Assembly: GCF_001717505.1 (NCBI RefSeq)
Contig: NZ_CP017037.1
Location: 1,197,001-1,261,000 of the forward strand
DNA length: 64,000 nucleotides
Source: Dialister pneumosintes
GTDB taxonomy: Bacteria > Bacillota > Negativicutes > Veillonellales > Dialisteraceae
Direction: 5' to 3'
Below the pieces are notes generated by a model. It was not told the DNA's origin and ran no database searches. It saw only the letters and a program-made list of their open reading frames with translations. Positions 59,377 through 64,000 of the stretch are shown in pieces. The translations under genes and the position numbers were made by a program. Positions within the stretch are counted from its first letter, which is position 1; each line of letters starts with the position of its first letter.

Positions 59377-60363
59377 ATGAAGTGGATACAAAAACATAAA
59401 CGTCTTGTTGTTATCGTGCTTTTTGTGTCAGTATTGTGTTGTATCGGATGGAGTTTTTACCAACAAAAGAATCATAAAAAAGAATTAGTTTTATATGGTA
59501 ATGTAGATATTCGCCAAGTGTCTTTAGCGTTTAACGGCAGCGGACGTATTCATGAGATGCTTAAAAATGAAGGAGACAAGGTAGCTAAAGGAGATGTATT
59601 GGCTACATTGGATGCACGACCTTTAGAAATTGCTATTGATAAGGCGGAAGCGGCTATTGCAGCACAGGAAGCACAAGTACAAAAGCTATACAACGGAACA
59701 AGAAGTGAAGAAATAGTAGAAGCACAATCACGTGTGGAAGCTCTCATGGCAGAAGAAAATAATGCGCATACTTATTATGGTCGTATGTTGCAATTATTGG
59801 AAAGTGGAGCTGTCAGTCAGCAGGCGGTAGATAATGCAGAGGCGAGATGGAAAGGGGCGGAAGCGAACTTAAATTATGCAAAGGCTACTTTACATAAAGC
59901 GAATAACGGAGCACGTTCGGAAGATATTTTAGCAGCGGAAGCACAACTGAAATCGTTGCAGGCAACTTTGGATTCCTATAAGTATAATTTAAGTCAAACA
60001 ACATTGGTAGCACCGGATGATGGATTGATTCGCTCTCGTTTGTCGGAAGTAGGAGACATGGCATCACCGCAAGCACCCGTGTATATACTAAGCCTTACAT
60101 CACCGAAGTGGATTCGTGCTTATGTTACAGAAGACCGTTTAGGAGAAATTCATGAAGGAATGAAGGCTAAGGTGTATATAGATAGTTTTCCTAACGAATT
60201 CATAGAGGGGCAAATAGGGTATATTTCGCATACGGCAGAATTTACACCTAAAAATGTACAAACAGAAAATTTACGTACAGCACTTGTTTACGAAGTTCGT
60301 ATTTATGTAGATGATATACATAATCGACTTCGTATCGGCATGCCGGCGACGATTAAGTTTTAA
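59377..60363 (+). CDS. HlyD-family membrane fusion protein (efflux adaptor)
   Basis: 328 residues from ATG at 59377 (AAAGGTG ahead; an in-frame GTG at 59368 overlaps that site). N-terminal anchor (LVVIVLFVSVLCCIGWSFY), lipoyl half GRIHEMLKNEGDKVAKGDVL, a long alpha-hairpin coiled coil (about 75-190, with two similar NGTRSEEIVEAQ / NGARSEDILAAE units), and the second lipoyl half LVAPDDGLIRSRLSEVGD. YbhG-like. It should connect the inner-membrane ABC pump to an outer-membrane channel. Confidence 0.9.
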   Translation: MKWIQKHKRLVVIVLFVSVLCCIGWSFYQQKNHKKELVLYGNVDIRQVSLAFNGSGRIHEMLKNEGDKVAKGDVLATLDARPLEIAIDKAEAAIAAQEAQVQKLYNGTRSEEIVEAQSRVEALMAEENNAHTYYGRMLQLLESGAVSQQAVDNAEARWKGAEANLNYAKATLHKANNGARSEDILAAEAQLKSLQATLDSYKYNLSQTTLVAPDDGLIRSRLSEVGDMASPQAPVYILSLTSPKWIRAYVTEDRLGEIHEGMKAKVYIDSFPNEFIEGQIGYISHTAEFTPKNVQTENLRTALVYEVRIYVDDIHNRLRIGMPATIKF

Positions 60364-60386
60364 ATACCATAGAAAGGGCGAAAACA

Positions 60387-62135
60387 ATGAGCTACGTAGT
60401 AGACGCTATGCATGTAACCAAGCAATTTAAGAGTTCTTCTGCGAATGAGCCGGTGATTGCTCTTTCCGATGTAACTTTTAAAGCGGAGTCCGGAAAAATT
60501 ACAGCTCTTATCGGCCCGGACAGTGCGGGGAAAACTACTTTTCTTCGTATGGTTTGCGGATTATTATTTCCTTCTAAGGGACATATTAAAGTACTTGGTA
60601 AAGATGTAGTGACACAAGCACAGGAAATACAGGACTGTTTAGGCTACATGCCACAAAAATTCGGGTTATATGAAGACTTAACTTGCATGGAAAATATGAA
60701 TTTATATGCAGATCTTCATGGAGTTTCTATGGAAAAGCGACAACTTCGTTTTGAAAAACTTTTTCATATGACCGGATTGTTACCGTTTACTAATCGATTA
60801 GCAGGTAAATTATCCGGGGGAATGAAACAAAAATTAGGATTGGCATGTACTTTGGTGCGAACACCGGATTTATTACTTTTGGATGAACCGACGGTCGGAG
60901 TAGATCCGTTATCTCGGCGTGAATTATGGGAAATTATAAAAACACTAGTAAAGGAAGAAGCTATTTCCGTACTCGTATCTACCGCTTATATGGAAGAAGC
61001 GGAACTTTGCGATAAAGTCTGTCTTCTACATGAGGGGGCTTTATTAGCGGAGAGTACGCCGGCTGCTTTTAGAGCACAGTCTGAGGGACTTTCTTTTTGG
61101 ATGCCTTTGCCTAAAAATATTCCTGCTCGTGTAGTACAAGCTGCTTTATTAGATGATACCGAACATATTGAAGATGCCGTTCCTGAAAGGGGCGGTGTCC
61201 GATTTGTACAGAAAAAAGGAATCAAACAAGAACAAATAAAAGCATTATCTTATTATCCCGGGTGTACTCCGCAAGCAGTTTCTTCTCGTTTGGAAGATAG
61301 TTTTATGATGCTTTTTAATGCACTTAAAAAAGAAGAAAACTCTTGTAAAGAGTTTCCTATTGATTATAAGAAAGAGCAGCATATAGCAAATACCGTTGAA
61401 ATTTATGTCGAAAATTTATTACGTACATTTGGAGATTTTGTAGCAGTAGACAGGACCTCTTTTACTGTAAGGAAAGGCGAAATTTTCGGGTTACTTGGAC
61501 CTAACGGTGCCGGTAAATCAACTACCTTTAAAATGCTTTGTGGACTTTTACCTGCATCCGGAGGAACCTTATCTGTTGCAGGTGTTAATTTACGTATAGC
61601 ACGAGCGGCTGCTCGTGCCAATATAGGATATGTGGCACAAAAATTTTCCCTTTACAGTACACTGAGTGTTTTTGAAAATTTATGGTTTTTCGGTGGTGTA
61701 TATGGGATTTCTCCTAAAAAATTAAGAGAACGAATACAAGCGGTACTGCATATGTTTCATTTGGAGGGGAAAGAACAGGACGTGGCAGGACGTTTGCCTC
61801 TTGGATATAAACAGAGACTCTCCATGGCAGCGGGATTACTTCATGAGCCTAAAATATTGTTTTTAGATGAACCGACAAGTGGTATTGACCCTTTGGCACG
61901 GCGTGCTTTTTGGCGTCAAATTTCCGCCTTAGCAGAACAGGGGATTACCATTATTATTACTACACATTTTATGGATGAAGCAGAATATTGCGATAGGATA
62001 ATGATTCAAGACCAAGGAAAAACGATTGTATTAGGGACACCCGATGAAATACGGAAAGAAGCCGGAGAGAATCTTACTATGAATGAAGCTTTTGTGGCAA
62101 TTGTTGAAAAGAATCGCCATAGAAAGGAAATGTAG
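60387..62135 (+). CDS. ABC exporter ATPase with two fused nucleotide-binding domains (YbhF-like)
   Basis: 582 residues. First domain: Walker A IGPDSAGKTTFLRMVCG, signature LSGGMKQKLGLACTLV, Walker B LLLLDEPTVGVDPLSRR. Second domain from about residue 330: Walker A LGPNGAGKSTTFKMLCG, signature-like GRLPLGYKQRLSMAAG (LPLGY for LSGGQ), Walker B ILFLDEPTSGIDPLARR. In the first domain DS stands for the common NG in the P-loop. Typical of YbhF/RbbA-type drug exporters. 24 bp after the adaptor gene. Confidence 0.9.
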   Translation: MSYVVDAMHVTKQFKSSSANEPVIALSDVTFKAESGKITALIGPDSAGKTTFLRMVCGLLFPSKGHIKVLGKDVVTQAQEIQDCLGYMPQKFGLYEDLTCMENMNLYADLHGVSMEKRQLRFEKLFHMTGLLPFTNRLAGKLSGGMKQKLGLACTLVRTPDLLLLDEPTVGVDPLSRRELWEIIKTLVKEEAISVLVSTAYMEEAELCDKVCLLHEGALLAESTPAAFRAQSEGLSFWMPLPKNIPARVVQAALLDDTEHIEDAVPERGGVRFVQKKGIKQEQIKALSYYPGCTPQAVSSRLEDSFMMLFNALKKEENSCKEFPIDYKKEQHIANTVEIYVENLLRTFGDFVAVDRTSFTVRKGEIFGLLGPNGAGKSTTFKMLCGLLPASGGTLSVAGVNLRIARAAARANIGYVAQKFSLYSTLSVFENLWFFGGVYGISPKKLRERIQAVLHMFHLEGKEQDVAGRLPLGYKQRLSMAAGLLHEPKILFLDEPTSGIDPLARRAFWRQISALAEQGITIIITTHFMDEAEYCDRIMIQDQGKTIVLGTPDEIRKEAGENLTMNEAFVAIVEKNRHRKEM

Positions 62136-62136
62136 G

Positions 62137-63258
62137 ATGCAATTTTTTAGTAGACTGTATGCCATGATAAAAAAAGAATATAAACAAATTGTCAGGGATA
62201 AAAGTAGTTTTGTCATTGGTATTGCTATTCCTATGATGTTAATTTTGATAATTGGATATGGGATGTCATTGGATGTAAAAAATGTACCGGTAGCGGTTGT
62301 TATGGAAGATTCTTCTCCTGTCGTAAGAGATATGTTTTCTTTTATGAACGGTTCTGAATATTTTGAGCCTCATTATGTCAATTCTATGCAACAGGGAATA
62401 CAAATGATGAATGATAGAGAAGTCGATGCCATCGTCTGTGCTCCTGTTGATTTTACAAGTACTTTAACTAAAGGAAATAGTCATGTACAGATTATTCTTT
62501 GGGGCGTAGATGCTGCAACAGCTAGAATTTCTAAAAGTTATATAGAAATGGGATTGCTTTCTTGGCAGCAAGCCAATATTTATAAATATCCGTTTTTATT
62601 TGACAGAAAAGGGATTGTTTCTGTGGATGCCAGACAATGGTTTAATGAAGCCAATACAAGTACCTGGTTTTTTATTCCGGGGCTCATTGTTTTAATTATG
62701 ACCTTAGTAGGAGTTTTTTTAACGACAATGGTTATGGCAAGGGAATGGGAAAGAGGTACACTGGAATCTTTGTTTATTACTCCTATCAAACCGATTGAAA
62801 TTTTATTATCCAAGTGGATTCCTTATTTTTCCGTATCCTTAATCGGATTTGCTTTATGTATGTTATCTGCTCGCTATTTATTTGAAGTTCCGATTCGAGG
62901 CTCACTAAGTATGATTATTGTAAGTTCTTTTTTATATTTGATGACAACCTTAGGTCTTGGATTAACCGTTTCTTCTGTTATTAAAGAACAGTTTCTATCT
63001 TGTCAGATTTCACTTCTTTTATCTTTATTACCTACTATTATGTTAAGCGGATTGATTTTTGACTTAAAGAGTACACCTCTCATTGTGGATATAATAGGAC
63101 ATTTGCTACCGGCTACTTATTATATGGAACTATTAAAAACTTTATTTTTGGTAGGCAATAATTGGTCTATGATTATTAAAAATTGCAGTATTTTGATTGT
63201 TTCAGGTGCCATTTTCTTTGGATTATCTTATATAGTGACAAAAAAGAGGTTGGAATAA
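62137..63258 (+). CDS. ABC-2 type exporter permease (YbhS-like)
   Basis: 373 residues from ATG at 62137 directly after the ATPase stop (ATGTAGG; an upstream in-frame ATG at 62083 lies inside the ATPase gene). First span IGIAIPMMLILIIGYGMSL, a periplasmic domain, then five C-terminal spans; REWERGTLESLFITPIKPIE is the conserved ABC-2 coupling block. Pairs with the following gene. Confidence 0.9.
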   Translation: MQFFSRLYAMIKKEYKQIVRDKSSFVIGIAIPMMLILIIGYGMSLDVKNVPVAVVMEDSSPVVRDMFSFMNGSEYFEPHYVNSMQQGIQMMNDREVDAIVCAPVDFTSTLTKGNSHVQIILWGVDAATARISKSYIEMGLLSWQQANIYKYPFLFDRKGIVSVDARQWFNEANTSTWFFIPGLIVLIMTLVGVFLTTMVMAREWERGTLESLFITPIKPIEILLSKWIPYFSVSLIGFALCMLSARYLFEVPIRGSLSMIIVSSFLYLMTTLGLGLTVSSVIKEQFLSCQISLLLSLLPTIMLSGLIFDLKSTPLIVDIIGHLLPATYYMELLKTLFLVGNNWSMIIKNCSILIVSGAIFFGLSYIVTKKRLE

Positions 63259-64000
63259 TGGAGAACCTTTTATTTTATATCAGACGTATTTTGTTTATCA
63301 TCAAAAAAGAATTTTTAGTTACCATAAAAGATCCTAAAAGTCGAATTATATTGGTCTTGCCTGCTATGTTACAAACTTTTCTTTTTGGATATGTGGCTAC
63401 CTTTAATTTAGACAGAGTAGATTATGCTTTACTGGATATGAGTCATAGCTACTATGCAACGGAACTGGTCGGAAGAGTAGAAGGAAGCGGTGTATTTAGA
63501 CGTGTGGTTACTTTAGAGAATTCCGAACAAATCAGTTCTTTTATTGATACAGGCAAAGTCCAGACAGTGATTCTTATTCCGGCAGATTTTGAAAATAAGA
63601 TTGAAAAAGGGGAGTTGTCACCGATAGAAGTTATTACCGATGGGAGAAATACCATGACATCCGGAATTATATCCGGATATGTATACAGTATTGTATCAGC
63701 ATACAATCAAGAGATTCATGCGGGAAAATATGGTATTACTTTAGATTCGATTGTTTGGTATAATCCAAATCTCATTACACGTTGGGGATTCTTAGCTTCT
63801 TTATTACCTCTTATCAGTTTAGTGCAAGTCTTGATGCTTTCCGGGTTGTCTGTTGCCAGAGAAAAAGAACAAGGAACCTTTGAGCAATTAATGGTTACTC
63901 CTCTTACTCCGACAGAAATATTAATAGGAAAAGCGATACCGCCGTTATGCATCGGTTTATTACAGTCTTTCTTGGTATTGTGTATTGCCTCTGTTTGGTT
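63258..64000 (+). CDS. ABC-2 type exporter permease (YbhR-like), partial
   Basis: Starts with ATG at 63258, overlapping the previous stop by one base (TAATG). About 248 codons are in the window: KKEFLVTIKDPKSRIILVLP, the first span, then a periplasmic domain, and the coupling block REKEQGTFEQLMVTPLTPTE near the right edge. The frame is open at 64000. Second half of the heterodimeric permease. Confidence 0.9.
   Translation, partial: MENLLFYIRRILFIIKKEFLVTIKDPKSRIILVLPAMLQTFLFGYVATFNLDRVDYALLDMSHSYYATELVGRVEGSGVFRRVVTLENSEQISSFIDTGKVQTVILIPADFENKIEKGELSPIEVITDGRNTMTSGIISGYVYSIVSAYNQEIHAGKYGITLDSIVWYNPNLITRWGFLASLLPLISLVQVLMLSGLSVAREKEQGTFEQLMVTPLTPTEILIGKAIPPLCIGLLQSFLVLCIASVW

Noticed and set aside
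1-64000. CRISPR array
   Set aside because: No regularly spaced direct repeats of 20-40 bp were seen; the repeats found are terminators, att cores and operators.

Overview
The window reads as chromosomal DNA of a low-GC, diderm Firmicute of the class Negativicutes (Veillonella, Dialister or Megasphaera-like; genus not assigned). The basis is Firmicute-type AT-rich coding with strong AGGAGG ribosome sites, combined with outer-membrane features: a heptosyltransferase-like glycosyltransferase, a YadA-type trimeric adhesin, a classical autotransporter, ExbB/ExbD/TonB and a TonB-dependent receptor.

Layout. 1-2.8 kb: surface glycan genes (GT9, divergent from a polysaccharide deacetylase and a GT4), then tRNA-Arg(CCT). 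3.4-5.8 kb: a complete DpnII-type GATC restriction-modification operon (two methylases and the nuclease). 5.9-9.9 kb: leftward genes for an LCM-type methyltransferase, LrgAB with a cytidylate-kinase-like protein, a double-HTH protein and DUF805. 10-13 kb: purB-purA behind a long structured leader. 13.4-17 kb: an NhaD-type antiporter, two small membrane proteins and a YeiH-type transporter. 17.1-20.1 kb: a trimeric autotransporter with an unusual C-terminal extension, and a Dps ferritin. 20.4-23.6 kb: type IV pilus motor genes pilB-pilT-pilC. 23.7-32 kb: corA, an acyl-CoA synthetase, two unknown proteins, rarA, a uracil permease behind an attenuator, aroD and a universal stress protein. 32.2-35.6 kb: parA-parB, DUF4446 and an M23 peptidase.

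35.7-44.6 kb: three Sel1-repeat paralogues, interrupted between the second and third by a collapsed prophage (about 38.46-43.23 kb) bounded by a 15-bp direct repeat. Inside are an integrase with two divergent short-RNA units in front of it, a nonsense-mutated membrane protein, an ImmA-like protease fragment, a decapitated phage repressor fused to late lysis-type genes that overlap in two frames, an IS30 remnant, a GC-richer SemiSWEET gene, and a RelBE-like toxin-antitoxin pair flanked by two identical terminators.

44.8-53.1 kb: a heme uptake and anaerobic heme degradation operon in the order 44-residue membrane peptide, exbB, exbD, tonB, HutW/ChuW radical SAM enzyme, binding protein, permease, ATPase and TonB-dependent receptor, preceded by duplicated palindromic operators. 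53.1-55.2 kb: a glutathione peroxidase, a Fur-family regulator and a broken FliB-like gene. 55.4-58.6 kb: an autotransporter with a classical Fur box upstream. 58.7-58.9 kb: tRNA-Arg(ACG) and a tRNA-Trp with a compensatory 19-56 substitution. 59-64 kb: a glutaredoxin-like protein and an HlyD/dual-ATPase/two-permease drug-efflux ABC operon that runs off the window.

The least explained signals are the prophage remnant (short RNA able to pair with the integrase ribosome site, nested late genes, duplicated terminators around the toxin-antitoxin pair), the purB leader, the heme-operon operators with the small membrane peptide, and the tRNA-Trp covariation. All functional calls come from reading motifs; no database search was run.
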